DNA of 64,000 nt. Source: Xylona heveae TC161 (lineage: Eukaryota > Ascomycota > Xylonomycetes > Xylonales > Xylonaceae). A program made the position numbers and the translations under genes. Of this stretch, positions 22,480-34,308 are shown one piece after another. Every line of letters starts with the position of its first letter. The first letter of the stretch is position 1. The stretch is from assembly GCF_001619985.1 (NCBI RefSeq), contig NW_017264194.1, positions 434,001 to 498,000 on the forward strand, given 5' to 3'. The notes below the pieces were generated by a model that was not told the origin of the DNA, made no database searches, and saw nothing but the letters and a program-made list of their open reading frames with translations.

Positions 22480-25400
22480 TTACGCAAAATAGCTCTTCCA
22501 GAGCACCCCTTCAAGGTCCTCGAGTTGTTCGGGGGAGAAGACCTGCAAACCGTTAGCACTGGGCACTGCGAAAAGCTGCTCCACCCAGAATACTCACCTT
22601 GACATCGACGTGCCAAGTGTCTTGTCTCGTTTTCTTGAAGTCGCTGAGTATAGACTTGACACTCTTTCCGACGGTCCCTGCATCTGCCGCGGCTTTGACA
22701 GCAATAGTTGCAAGTACCTCGGGTAGCCACGCAGGAGGGGGTGACATGTACGGGAAAGCCTGCACTAAAGCTCCCAAGCCCAAGACTGCCGCGTGACGGA
22801 AAAGCACAGCTTTGGTCTGCTCCGGAGTAGGAGTGCCGACACCGCTACGCTTGGGCGGCCGCGAGGACTGCAACATATTGGTAAACTTCTTTTTGAGTTG
22901 GTGGACAATCCTAGTCCGCAGATACACAGGGGAGCACCGGATCATGCCCGACAAAGTGGTGGAAGCACCCAAGCGAACTTCGAGCTGCGGATCCTCGAGC
23001 ATCGCAGACACGCAATCAAACAGGGCTTGTTGATCTGCAGGAGAAATCAAGAAGAGACGGCGGAAATAGACAACTTGCATATTTATCAGAACACGCAATC
23101 GCTGATGCCACAGAGGCGAAGTTGTGCCAATCCGGATCAACTCCTTAACGAAATCTGTATCTTCTCCCGAGCGATGAGGAATGTTTGGTAAGTGTCGAAA
23201 CACATGGTAGGCTAGGGATTGCAGTTCTGGGTCCTCCTTGATGTCCATCATGTGTAACAGCTGTTCAGTAAAGAGCGTTGGGAAGAACTGCAGCAGTTGG
23301 GTACACTCATGAGACGAAAGAGTTGCGTCAAGCCACAAGAGCACGGTTTTGCTGCCGGACGTATATGATGAGGGTGTCTGCTGCCCTGCTGGTCTCTCCT
23401 TTCTCCATTTTTCCAATCTCCCGAAGACTGCTTCCATTGTGTCCGTGAAATCCTTCGACGGCTGATATGGTCTACTACCAATAGAAGAGACGGCCTTTTC
23501 GTGCTGCATCAGCTCCTCGATAGTTCTATGTGACTCATGGTAGCGTGTCCTGTAGATACTAGCCAAGGTTTGACCCATGGCTTCTCGCACCCCTTTATAC
23601 GGATGGTCTAGGTGGGCTAAGAAATCCTCGAGAATTGGTTTTTCGAGCTGGAAATGCCACCCAGCATCAATGATGCATTGTTGAAGTAACTGGATCTTCG
23701 AGCTCTCCTTGAATGCTGCGTTGGAGTTCATATCCAGTCTAAAACTGGAGAGCCAGTCGACGATCGGCCAGGCTCGTCTGGGATCTCTGCCCTGTAGAAG
23801 CAAATGCAGAAATGTCGTCCAATATGAGGCGTTCTCCGGGGTGATGCCGTCTGTAAAGATCTTTCTCACAATAGGGAATGCATATTCCCAAACCTTTGTC
23901 CTCGTTTCAAGAGGGTGATCAGTGACAGAGGTGAGAAGTGCGCCAAGAATCTCAGCCGTTGCGCGATGCTGATGCTTATCAGATCCATCATCAAAAACTT
24001 CTTTGACCTCTTCTTGAATGTCCTCAAAGCTTGCAGCGGTGAGGTTATCGATTAACAAACCGAATGCGTAAAGAAGCATCATTGCGCTTGCCATGCGGAA
24101 ACGATCAGCACCAGAGTCTCGAGGTTCTTGCTTTAGATAGTTGAAGAATGTCTTGAACCAGTCACGGGTAAGAATCTTTCCCATTTGCGTCCGCACCTTC
24201 ATTTCTACTTGATCGTACTCCACCAGCTTCTTCGGGCTGGCTCTGTATGCGGGCATAGATTTGTCCCAGACCAACCAACCAGGATAGTCATGGTCCACAT
24301 AGAATTGTGCGTTGGGTTGAGCAAATCCTGCTAGGTATTCCTTGGTCCAATTAAGATCGTCGCGCCGAGTAGGAATCTCCACTTTGGAAGGTATCTCGTG
24401 CTCCTCAAGCAAATACTTCTCGTAGCTATGATTGCACAAAGCCCGCATTTCCACCAAGGAAAATAACTACGACATTGGTCAGCACCTGCCTAGGGTATGA
24501 ATTGATTGAGAGAACATACAGCAACAAGTGCTCCAGAATAGAGACCGCGAAGTCCTGGATGTGAGTCTATCGTTCCTCGGGTTACTAGATCCACCATATC
24601 TTCTGAAGCGATGGTATCAAATCGGAGACCTAAGTTAATAATAATTGCTGCAGTCCGACTGGCTTTCTTCCAATGCGACTCTCTGGCGAGCTTAGTGAGT
24701 TCACCGGCAAGCTCAGCTTTCTTAGCCTCCACTCTGCCTCGTCGAGTCTCCACAAACTTTTTCTTCTTCGCAATTTTGGGCGCAAGGCTTTCGTAGGAAG
24801 GTGGCGCTATGGCCTTCACAATAGCCTCGTCAAGAATGACCATACGCTCACTTGGCCTTCCGAACTCCATGACCTGGTAGGTTGCACCAGCCGAGAGCTT
24901 TTGAATAGATGGTTTGTCTACGGAGCTGATAGCTATAAAGGACCTGATAAGAGATGGTGTGAATCTCCAGTCCCTGCTCACAGTTCTTGCAAGACTTCCA
25001 AAAAGGAGAGAATAGATGGCCCCCTTAATACGGGGGAAGTCATTCTTCTCGACTGCCTCCTCCAAAGCACTTAGCAGGGGCGGAATGACCAAAGGACGGG
25101 CCCCAATTAGCACTTTGACGGCCGACTCCCCTGCACTTTGGGCGTTTCTTCTGATATCCGTGTAGAGTGATACGCTTGATTCCGCAAGGTCAAGTAACAA
25201 TACTTTATCGAGCTCCGACTTTGGTCTGGGAGAAGCATTGTGCCGTAGACGCTGCAGATGATACACATTTGCTCTTCTTAAGAGTAGCGGCCTTGGGTAT
25301 TCCTTGCGAAGGCCACTAACCTTGTATGGATGTATATCTGCGGCAAGAAGTCTAGTCACTCGATCGAGTACGTGAGCGGACCGCTCGATGCCAACATCGA

Positions 25401-28400
25401 TAAACCAGGAGCGATAGGCAGTATATAACGCAGTGAAGCATGAAACATCGTCTTCTTGTTTCTCACAGAGGAATCTATGGACGCTGTGGAGAAGGCGACC
25501 GGTTCTCTCCCGCAAGTCGTGAATAACAGAGTGTAGAGGGTCGTCGTCATGTAGAGGATATCCAGCGGGATACTGGAAGGTGGGTTTGACAACCTCATCG
25601 TCATCACCCAAGACCACTTCCTCCTCGTCCAAATCCTGATTATCGTCCTCGGCGGTGGCGAGTGCGTCTGCGCCACCATTTACAAGAGGGCTTTCCTCTT
25701 TGCCGTATCTGGACGCTGCTTTGTGATCAAAAAGCATGGAAATACCAGAAAGAATTAATCGAAGCAGAACTAAATTCCTCGACACTTCGTCGGACCACTC
25801 TTTACCAGTCCCATCCCGCTTGATTGGAGAGTCGTCGCTAGTCAAAGAACTTAGATGGTAAAGAGCACTCTCCGCTTGTGATTGGAATAGCTCTACGGCA
25901 AATTCTAGTTCCTCCCTATTTGGTACATGCCAGCTTATGGTCAGTTCGTCTGGTTTCGGACTTTGACCCCAATCGTCGATGCACAATCCTCTGGACAATA
26001 CATCCGGCTCATAAAGCGAGTAGTCCAGGGTATAGGTGACAGTCAAATTGAGAAGTAAATGATGGATGTAGTTCGACACATGTACCGTAGGGATGCCCTT
26101 GCACTTGCTTTGCATGTACAAAGCAATGTCGAAAAGCTGTTTCTTGTGGTCGAGCACGGCATCTCCAACATGCACAACGCACATGCTCAACATGCTAACA
26201 TGCCATACGAGTCCTCGATCTCTAGGGAGCACATCTGAGCCAGTGTTTCTCGTAGATGCGGCTCCATTTTCATCAATTTCAGAACGTATTGCCTGCACTA
26301 GCACAGGAACCAGACGCTTTAGCGCCTTTTTCGGGTTGACCTTGCACAGCGCATTGCAAATAAACGCCATGGCATCGCGCGCCTGATGAATAACGTGGTT
26401 GGCAACAAAATCGGCAATCTTGCCCAAGGCGAGGTCGTACAACTCTGGAGACAAAGACGCAAGCAGTGGCGTAAACGTTGCCGGTAAAGTGTTTACGACG
26501 TTCTCCTCCGGTGATCCACTTCGAACGCGCGAGGCATCTGGGAGATTTTCTAACAGGGTGAAAACCCTTCCAAGGAACGATATTAAAAATTCTCCGAAGC
26601 CGGCCGTCGAAGACCGCAGAATCATAGCTTCATCTTCGTCACTCAACGCATTCTCATAGTCCATTTGAACATTAACCCCTTCTATCTCCATCCTTTCGAC
26701 CTCTGACGTGATCCACTGGACAGCTAGGGCACTCCCATTAATCTCATCGTCGTCTTTGGTCATGTCACAGAAAGGAATGTTGTAACAGACAGACTGAACA
26801 AATGAAAGAGTGTGCAAAGTCTTCTCTAAATCATTTGCATCGATACCGGGGAGTGCCAATCCAAGCAAGGTCGTTATATGACATCGGAATCCTTTTGTAC
26901 GAACCATGATTTTGGACAAGATCTGAAGAGATCGGAGCGAGGATGTCGTCCGATGCACTTCGACCAGTCCCTGAATGGAAGGGTAAATGCGTTGCAAGGC
27001 ACCCGGAAGGATCAGATTTGGCTCGAGAAATGCCAAACTTTGCAGTGTTGAGAGTGAAAAGTTCATCGCAGTGCCGCTCTTTGCATATATTCCCATAAAG
27101 ATAACATCTCTCAGGCAAAGCACGAATCTCCTCTTGAGAGGCTCATTGAGCCGTCTCTCTTCCGGGAGTTCCGTTTCACCCGAAGTCTCGCGATTCCAAC
27201 GCATGACGAAAAAGTCGGCGAGGTAATAAACCAGTTGGGCGAGGGTCTTTGTCCACACGCCAGAATTTGATGGATGGAAAAATGTCTCTACTGCTTCGAT
27301 GAGACCCTCAAGACATGAAAGTACTGAGTGCTCCTGCTCTAAGCACTTTGGCGATAACGACATGACGATCCACCGGGCAATATGGTGTGCAATTGGATGC
27401 TTCCGTTGATCCCTGTCTAACATCAAAGCCAGCCCTGCGGAGAGATCGACCACTGCGCTGTAAGGTGACGTTGACTGTCCAACCGGGATTTCTAACAATC
27501 TCAAAATAGCTGTAAAAATAAGAGTCGATTGCTCTTTGGTAAATATGCCATATTCCGAAAATGGGATATGTTTAGCGGGTAGAGAATCTCGCGCCAGCCG
27601 AGATAGAATATCGAGAAAATTAATGTCGAAGGTTCTTGAACGGTTTACCAGCGACCAAAGATGGAAGAATGTTGGCAGATAATTCTGCGGCTGCAACTTT
27701 TCGTCCTCCGCAGGAGCAGGCGTCGTGGGCATCAATAAATTGAGCAGTCCAACCACAACGTATCCTCCTTCCGGGAACGAGGTCGTAAAGTATGGCAAGA
27801 ATTCTTCGAGCATTGCAGGGATCTCGCGAGGGTCGAAGTAGAGTTGAGAGAATGCACAGAGTTTGGTTAGAGTCCGAATGCTTCGCTTGATTGTTGTTGT
27901 GTGAACCATGCCGGACTGAGAAGGGAGCACAAATACTTTAAGCTCCTTATACAATGGTCGCCAGTCCAATTTCAGGTCAACGCCGGGTCTCAGGTAGTGC
28001 TTTCTCCTGTTCTTGTGTCAGAGAATGATAATGGGAGGGAAGGCCGATCAAAACCCACTTCGTCAAGATCATAAACATGCTGGCAAACCTCTCTACAACA
28101 TTCGGATCGATACCAGGAGCCAGGGCAAGCTCATAGTAGAGCCTGACGAGCTTGATACGAGTGGAACGCCGAGGATCAAACTTCAATCCAAGCCAACTCC
28201 GAAGCTCCCTTGTCCAATGCACAGCTCCAGGGGAGAAGTCCCCTGCTTCAACAGCCATGAAAAGTTGTTTGATGATTTCATCAAGGGTTGCTTCTCGTTC
28301 CGCATCGTCCTCGACTGCGTAAGGTAGATATCGAAAATAAGGGAAGGTACGAGGTCGGCTTCGCGCCACTTTGTCAGGTTCGTAGCCATTTGCGCCATTT

Positions 28401-28501
28401 CCTTCCCTCCAGCCAGCTCCAGGAGATGTCGCACGAGAGATGTCGTTTGTCATAGCTGCGCTATGCGCAGAGATTAAATCAGCAACCCTGCCGGCCTCCA
28501 T
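22480..28501 (-). CDS. blm10: Proteasome activator Blm10 (PA200/PSME4)
   Basis: Four exons, 28501-28059, 28006-24520, 24466-22598 and 22542-22480, give 1,953 residues. Intron 1 is 52 bases (GTGGGT donor, CTGAC branch) and its removal gives ILTKRKHYLRPGVDLKLDWR, a Blm10 family block. The HEAT-like helical repeats fill nearly the whole length. The last exon is only 20 codons and supplies FSPEQLEDLEGVLWKSYFA, the C-terminal tail that docks on the 20S core. An acidic linker (DDNQDLDEEEVVLGDDDE) lies near residue 930. Blm10 caps the 20S proteasome in nucleus and cytoplasm, opening the gate for peptides and unfolded or acetylated proteins. The penultimate residue is Phe where the canonical docking motif has Tyr. 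It is the largest gene of the window. Confidence 0.95.
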
Positions 28502-29844
28502 GGTGACGAAGGTTCACACCAAAACCCCGTCAGCCGGGAGCGCGTGAGGAGTATCTGTCAACGCTTGTGCGTTAGCCAAGAGATATCTGCGACGTTGCTT
28601 CAACCCAGGTGCACAGAGAAATGTTAGAAGATATGATGAGCGGATTCAGCTTCTTCGTGCCGTTCCTGATTGTTCAAAAGCTAGGAGCTGCTGTGCAGAC
28701 AAAACTGCCGGCGGTAATCATAGCTTCTTGTGTAACCCAGTGAGAAAGCACCCACCTCGCTTTTACACGCTCTATCCTTCAAAGGACGTTGACTAGGAGA
28801 GCGCGATAGAATCGATCCAAGTCATATGAAAGAAGCTCCTAGCTTCTCAAGAAACGAATCTGGAAGGGAAATTTTCAGTGTGCATAAAGCTTGCAATTAT
28901 GACGGAGATCAGTCTTGTGCGCGGAGGTTCCTCGTTGCTTTGTCGGCTTAACCAGGCTGCAAGCGACCTCGCGTTCACCCCATGCGACTGGGTTGGAGCT
29001 TGGGCCTTCCCCCGCTGAACCTCATGCATCATAGGGTCTTTGATTACGTGACCCGGTCGAGTACCGATCGCTGTCTCACCCCAGGAATTAGATCAATAAT
29101 TGGTCTCAATTCAACTGATCAGCGAAGCCTACCTAGCTACAATAGATTGTAGCAAAGTAAAGATTTTATTTGAGATATGGTTTGACTTCTGCATTCTTTT
29201 GCGCTTTTTCGGTCAGCTCTCTTTCAGGAAGCTGCCTATCTTATCCGAATTTAAGATTATATCAAGTTGTAAAATAAAAAAGTCCTGGTAAAAGATAACG
29301 TTGAAAAGGATATTGAAAAAATAAAATTAAATAAACAATTTTTAAAAAAAAAAAATAAACCGCTATAGTGGGAAACCGCCTTTGCCTGAAAGCTGAAGAA
29401 TAACCACTAATATTTGAAAAGGTCATTGCGATTCATAACACTCTACTTTGAATTTCCTAAGAATTGCTATTACACTCCTCCAGCTATTTGTATTAAGTGC
29501 TTCAAGCGCTATGACTGCGTGTTTAATTTGCATTCGATATCTCTCAACGCCTTCGTGAGCTATTTGCGAGCACCAAATGTTGTATAAAATAGAGCGAAAC
29601 AAAAAATGTGAACAATTGCGCCGAATATGCAAAAAGTCCGTCTATGTCGATAATCCAACAAGCATCGACGGCTGCTAGAAATTACCAAAGCCAACGCGTC
29701 CTGGCGGACTCCTGCAGAAGATGTACCTTATGTCTACTAGCAATTTTGAGGTGTAGAAAAATCAAATAAAATAAATAAAAGGCCTGACATTGCAAAAATT
29801 TGTCGACGTAGAACAGCCAGTTCATCCTTGTGTCATTGACACGT
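28502..29844. other. Intergenic region, blm10 promoter / gpi18 3' side
   Basis: About 1.3 kb. The half next to blm10 has ordinary base composition; 29090-29420 is strongly AT-rich with long A runs (29340-29360). No gene, terminal repeats or target duplications are visible. Confidence 0.5.
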
Positions 29845-31409
29845 CTATGCTGGTGGAAGAAAGCTTGCGAAGAGGCCGCCTTGAATGATAGCATATACCA
29901 CCATCCATCGAACAATAGACTCGGTAGGCACGAGCTTATCTCCACTGGCCGGTGCCAACTCACCTGAGAGCTTCAGAGCGACCCATATGTACCAGACAAC
30001 GTAACCCGAAGAGATGCGAGAGATAATTTGCACGTGGTAATTTGTAAATGCCAAAATTGCCAAGAGGAGTTGGATAATGGCAAGAGGCGTGATGCAGCGA
30101 GCAAAAATTGGAGATGTCAAGATGAGAGAGCGCTCTGCATGTGAAGCCTTAGCCGAATCATCCTTTGATTTCGGCCTCTGCATCATCAGGGCCCATATAG
30201 CTGACGAGCTTAGAATATACAGCATCGGCGCTGCAAGAAGGAATAGTGGCAAGTTTGAGACAGTCCAATACCGCAGAAAGCCAACGTCCCTGGGGGATGA
30301 TTAGCAACATATATAACTAGACCAGACCGAAGTTTCTGATAACATACCAATAGGCGCTTTGTACGTAGGCATATATACTTGGTAGCCGCTCCTGGCACCA
30401 AGGTCGTAGGTCTGCCTGGCTCTCACCGAGCGTACAGAAAGACTGGTAGGCAAGATACTGGGGATAAACAATGCCTGCCGCGACAAAAAGACCGCTCAGA
30501 GCTAGGATCAATCCCCTTCGGATGTGTGCAACGGTTAGATTGCGATTTGTAAGTACATCTTGAAGCAGAGCCACAAGATCATAGAGGTATAGTATCCCAT
30601 TGAGCAGACCGTTGCTGCGGACAGTTGAGGCCAAACCAAAAAAGATACCAGAGAAGAGAGTACAAAGATCTCGAGGACCTCGACGGGCCCGAAGATCATA
30701 GACGTGACTCAGCACGAACAAATAGAGTCCGGAGAAACTGAAGAATGAGAACACGCTCTCCGTACAGGGACCCGAAAGGAATAAGCCAGCGGGGGTAACA
30801 ATATGCAGGAATGCAATAATAAAAGCAAGAGGCGCTCTTGATTGTATTGGAAGTAACAGGCTAGCTAAATGATGCAAGATAATAACAGAGAAGAAATGAG
30901 AAGAATGAGCAAGAAAAATGCCCACTATGGCCTCAGCGGTCACCGTGGGCGGTGTGGTTATTAGGCCCAAGCTCGCCAAAGCTGGCTAATTGTTAGATTT
31001 GGCACGTTGCTTCACAGAATATTGAGATAGTAATGTCAGACTTACTCTGAGTGAGCTGGGAAATGAGTTGGGTGAAGCCCCAGCCAAAAGCCCACTCTTG
31101 CTCAAACGCGTACCCACGTTCGGCGATCTGGGTGAAATAAATGGCATCCCATCTAACAAGTTTAGAAGCAACGTGGGTCATCAACCGCATCAAAATATTA
31201 TTTTGAGTGGCATTTTCTGGGCTTGTGTTAACATTTCCGGAAAGCTGGCCTAATCTCCCCAAGAGCAAGGCAGTCGAGGTGTCGTAGCCAGGACCTGGAG
31301 CCAAGCAAGCGATGATGAACAGAATGATTTTCCAAGATACGAAACAGAGGCACAACGCGGTCAAGGGCCGGTCCAGAGGACGTAATGTCGAAGAACTCCG
31401 AAGGGCCAT
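29845..31409 (-). CDS. gpi18: GPI mannosyltransferase 2 (Gpi18, PIG-V family)
   Basis: Three exons, 31409-31046, 30981-30348 and 30289-29845, give 480 residues. Key blocks are a first membrane helix followed by LAPGPGYDTSTALLL, the lumenal RWDAIYFTQIAERGYAFEQE with the family's catalytic-type Asp, and, across intron 2, QSAYWDVGFLRYWTVSNLPL. About ten hydrophobic segments fit a multi-pass ER protein. Gpi18 adds the second mannose to the GPI precursor. I chose the start at 31409 because the peptide from there matches the family's usual short N-terminus; an in-frame ATG at 31562 would add 51 basic, non-conserved residues that look like leader. Confidence 0.93.
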
Positions 31410-33024
31410 GATGCAGTAATCATGTCGTTTTTCTTGAGTCGTTCGTTTCCCGTACCGTCGCGTCTGCCTAGACGCAGCAACGTTCAGGGTGGACACGGTT
31501 GTCGTCTCGCGTTGTCTTGTGTTTGTGTGGGACTTTTCGGCTCGGGTAGGATGATCCGTCATAGATTGCTAGAGATTAGATTGAACTACAGGACGAGCAA
31601 AACCAGCGTAGCGGCATCTTCGCGTATCGTAAGGGTCTAGACCACTGCCCCAAGGACGCCCCGTTGCCCCTTTACTTGCCTGGCTGACTTGGCGAAGGCT
31701 AAATGGCAAATTAAAAGATCACAGTTAGGAAGAATCCATCAAGAGCGTCTTGATTTGTGGTAATGAGGGTACACCCAGATCATGTGAAGTATTTTATTTT
31801 CATGTGCCTGTAAACGTTCGATATCTTATGACGTGGGAGCTGGAGGAGGCTATTTATGGAGCTACTACGGCAGGGACCCCATGCATTATGCAAAACGGCC
31901 AAGTAGCCTCGACCACTACTTTATCATTCATTCTCTTATGATATCGATTATATACGGAGTACGATGGAAGGGAAGAGAAGTAAACCCTTTCTTTGCGGAT
32001 TTTGAATCAGCTTCAGGTCCCGGGGACTTACGGATCAGCTAGCAGATGATTGACTGATGGGGGACCAGCTCTGACTGGCTGAGATGTGCAGGCACGGCAG
32101 GAAGCGAGGGCGGAAGGTTTGTTTCAGCGTGATAAAGACTGCCACTCTCCCCTGCTCGTTGGGTGGTTACCAAGTCAAACGTAACAGTTTATGGAAAGGT
32201 CTCGCGGCCAAAACACGCGAAAATTCCAGGCGGGTTCCTGACTAGCTGGAATCAGCAATTCTCTTTTTTTAAGAATGGTAACTTAGCTCGTCGATGGGAA
32301 AACTCCACTCTCGGTTTCTCGGTCTTCTCTCGTTTCCCTTTCTTCCAAATTTCGCTTTTGATAGACCCCCACAGACGCCGATCAGTCTGCTCGAAAGAGA
32401 AATGCGCTGGTCGGTGCGCTTCCTGAATCGGTCAGTATACTCGAGTAGATTACTATCTGGGAGTAGTGTGGCAATGAACTGGTGTCATGTCGCTAGGACC
32501 AACGGCCTTTTGACACCAAAAAAATACGATGAGATTACAGTCCGCTTCCCGCGGTGGGTAAACTTCTACCTAGAATACGGGGACTTCAGCCCCAAGGTAG
32601 AGCCGACGCCTCTCTTTTACCCGTGTTTGATTACTACCGTACCTATTCTAACTGTTACGGCTGTACAGTATAATGCAGCACATTACTCTCAGTATCATGA
32701 TCATCGTATCCAAGACCCGCTAGCTTCCCCTCGTGTCTTTCTTATGCTAAGTTCGCCCAACACCTTTTTTTAAAACTGGCTCGTACTCTGTGGAAGCCTT
32801 ACGAGAGACACCCACTGTGCTGCTAAAACAAAATCTCTTATATACCCCCTTGTCTGCCCACCCTCGTCCCACTCTCCCCACTCGACTTTGTTTTATTATC
32901 TTGTTGTCGTCCTGTGTGCTCTGTATTTCTCTTTACATCCTTTTTCTTTGAGACTTCCCCACCGATAGTCAGTCGCTACAGAAGTTTCGAATTCAATTTC
33001 ACAATCCTCAAATAAAACTCCACC
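31410..33024. other. Divergent intergenic region, gpi18 / GPI wall protein promoters
   Basis: About 1.6 kb with TACGGAGTA at 31953 and, near the wall-protein gene, a TATA-like TTATATACC followed by a pyrimidine-rich stretch. A 159-codon plus-strand frame at 32294-32773 has no recognisable family and I do not call it. Confidence 0.5.
32838..32846 (+). promoter_or_regulatory. TATA-like box of the GPI wall-protein gene
   Basis: TTATATACC about 180 bases upstream of the ATG, followed by C/T-rich sequence from 32850 to 32940, a common layout for well-expressed fungal genes. Confidence 0.45.
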
Positions 33025-34046
33025 ATGCGCGCCTCAGCAGTCCTTCTTTACCTCGCCGCCTCTGGCGCCTCAGCGACCCATCTTCTTGCTGCCCGAATCC
33101 CCCAGACCCTCGCTCAACGTGATACCGTCGGCGGATGGAGCTTGCAGACCGATACTTGCCCGTCCAACACGCAGCAGTGTACTCATGGATGCTGTCCCTC
33201 GTCCACGACCTGCCAGGACCCTGGCACGGACCAGGTCTCTATCTGCTGCCCTAGCTGTACGTACACACCACAATGGCAACGTTTGGATTCTCCCTCCAAA
33301 ATAGTTTCTCTTAGGACCAAGACTGACAGGGAGAAATAAAAATGCTAATTTTCGTCTTTTCAACTAAACAGCTTCCGTTTGCCAGGGCCAATTCCAGGCC
33401 TCTCCCAAATGCGCCGACTCGAGCTGGAACCTGTGGAAGGGATTGAACGGCAACCCGTTTTGCTGCGAGCCCGGCAAGATTGGCACGTACCACTACGAGG
33501 ACGGTGTCGCCGGTAGCTGTGTCGACAAAGACACCAATGTCCCGTACTCGGCTTCTGCTGTCCAGGTAAGAGTTACAAATTTACACTCACAGAATACCGG
33601 CCACTGCCAACGTTCCCAATCGTTCGGAACTCAGGCTTACATGAATATAAATTTTCTAGATTGGCACCGGTGTAGGCGGCACCACGTCAACCGCTAGCAG
33701 CTCTTCAGCTTCCACCTCGGCGCCCGCTTCGACCACAACCTCCAGTTCTTCCGCGTCTGCTACTGCTGCTAGCTCGACATCTGCCGCTGCGGCCTCGACT
33801 GAATCTTCTTCAGCTTCTTCGACCTCGGGTTCCTCGTCTAGCAAATCGACCGGTAGCTCCACTCACTCTCACACCAGCTCTGGTACGCCGTCTTCTACTT
33901 CTTCGAAAACCTCGGCTACCTCTACCGGCAACAGCACTGGTTCTGCTCCGGAGTCCAAGCCGACCAATGGTTCCGGCCGTCTTCCCATGTTCAGCACTGC
34001 TGCTCTGAGCGTAATGATTGTCGGCGTCGCTGCCGCTTTGCTCTAA
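33025..34046 (+). CDS. Ser-rich GPI-anchored cell-wall protein
   Basis: Three exons, 33025-33256, 33372-33565 and 33660-34046, give 270 residues. A signal peptide (MRASAVLLYLAASGASATHL) leads to a secreted Cys-rich part with paired Cys motifs (CTHGCCPSSTTC, ICCPSSVCQGQF, PFCCEPGKIG), about 140 residues. A Ser/Thr/Ala-rich stalk of about 100 residues, likely heavily O-glycosylated, follows. The end (NGSGRLPMFSTAALSVMIVG then hydrophobic residues) fits a GPI-attachment signal with a Gly/Ser/Asn omega region. The expected place is plasma membrane or cell wall. The family is a common fungal GPI protein set of unknown biochemical role. It is divergent from gpi18, which helps make the anchor; that pairing may be chance. 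Confidence 0.88.
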
Positions 34047-34308
34047 GTTTGAGAATCCTTTCGAGAAGATATCTTTTTCAGGTCGAAAAATTACTGATAA
34101 ATAACCGTTCCATTTCTTTTCCCCCTTCGCGGACGGTCTATAAACACGCACTCCTTCTAAATTTCTCATAATAGACGAGCTAAGATAGATAATTTATGTT
34201 TAATTATGGGTGTAGAATTTGCCTTCTGTTTGTATTCGCGGCAGATTAGGGATTCTATATAAGTACTACTAGAGATACGAGAATTGAATACATGGTTTTA
34301 CGTTTGCA

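Noticed and set aside
29090-29420. AT-rich block as a mutated transposon relic
   Set aside because: No terminal repeats, target duplication or recognisable coding remnant; only base composition is unusual.
32294-32773. 159-codon plus-strand frame
   Set aside because: No recognisable domain, no matching upstream exon, and it lies in the promoter region of the wall-protein gene.
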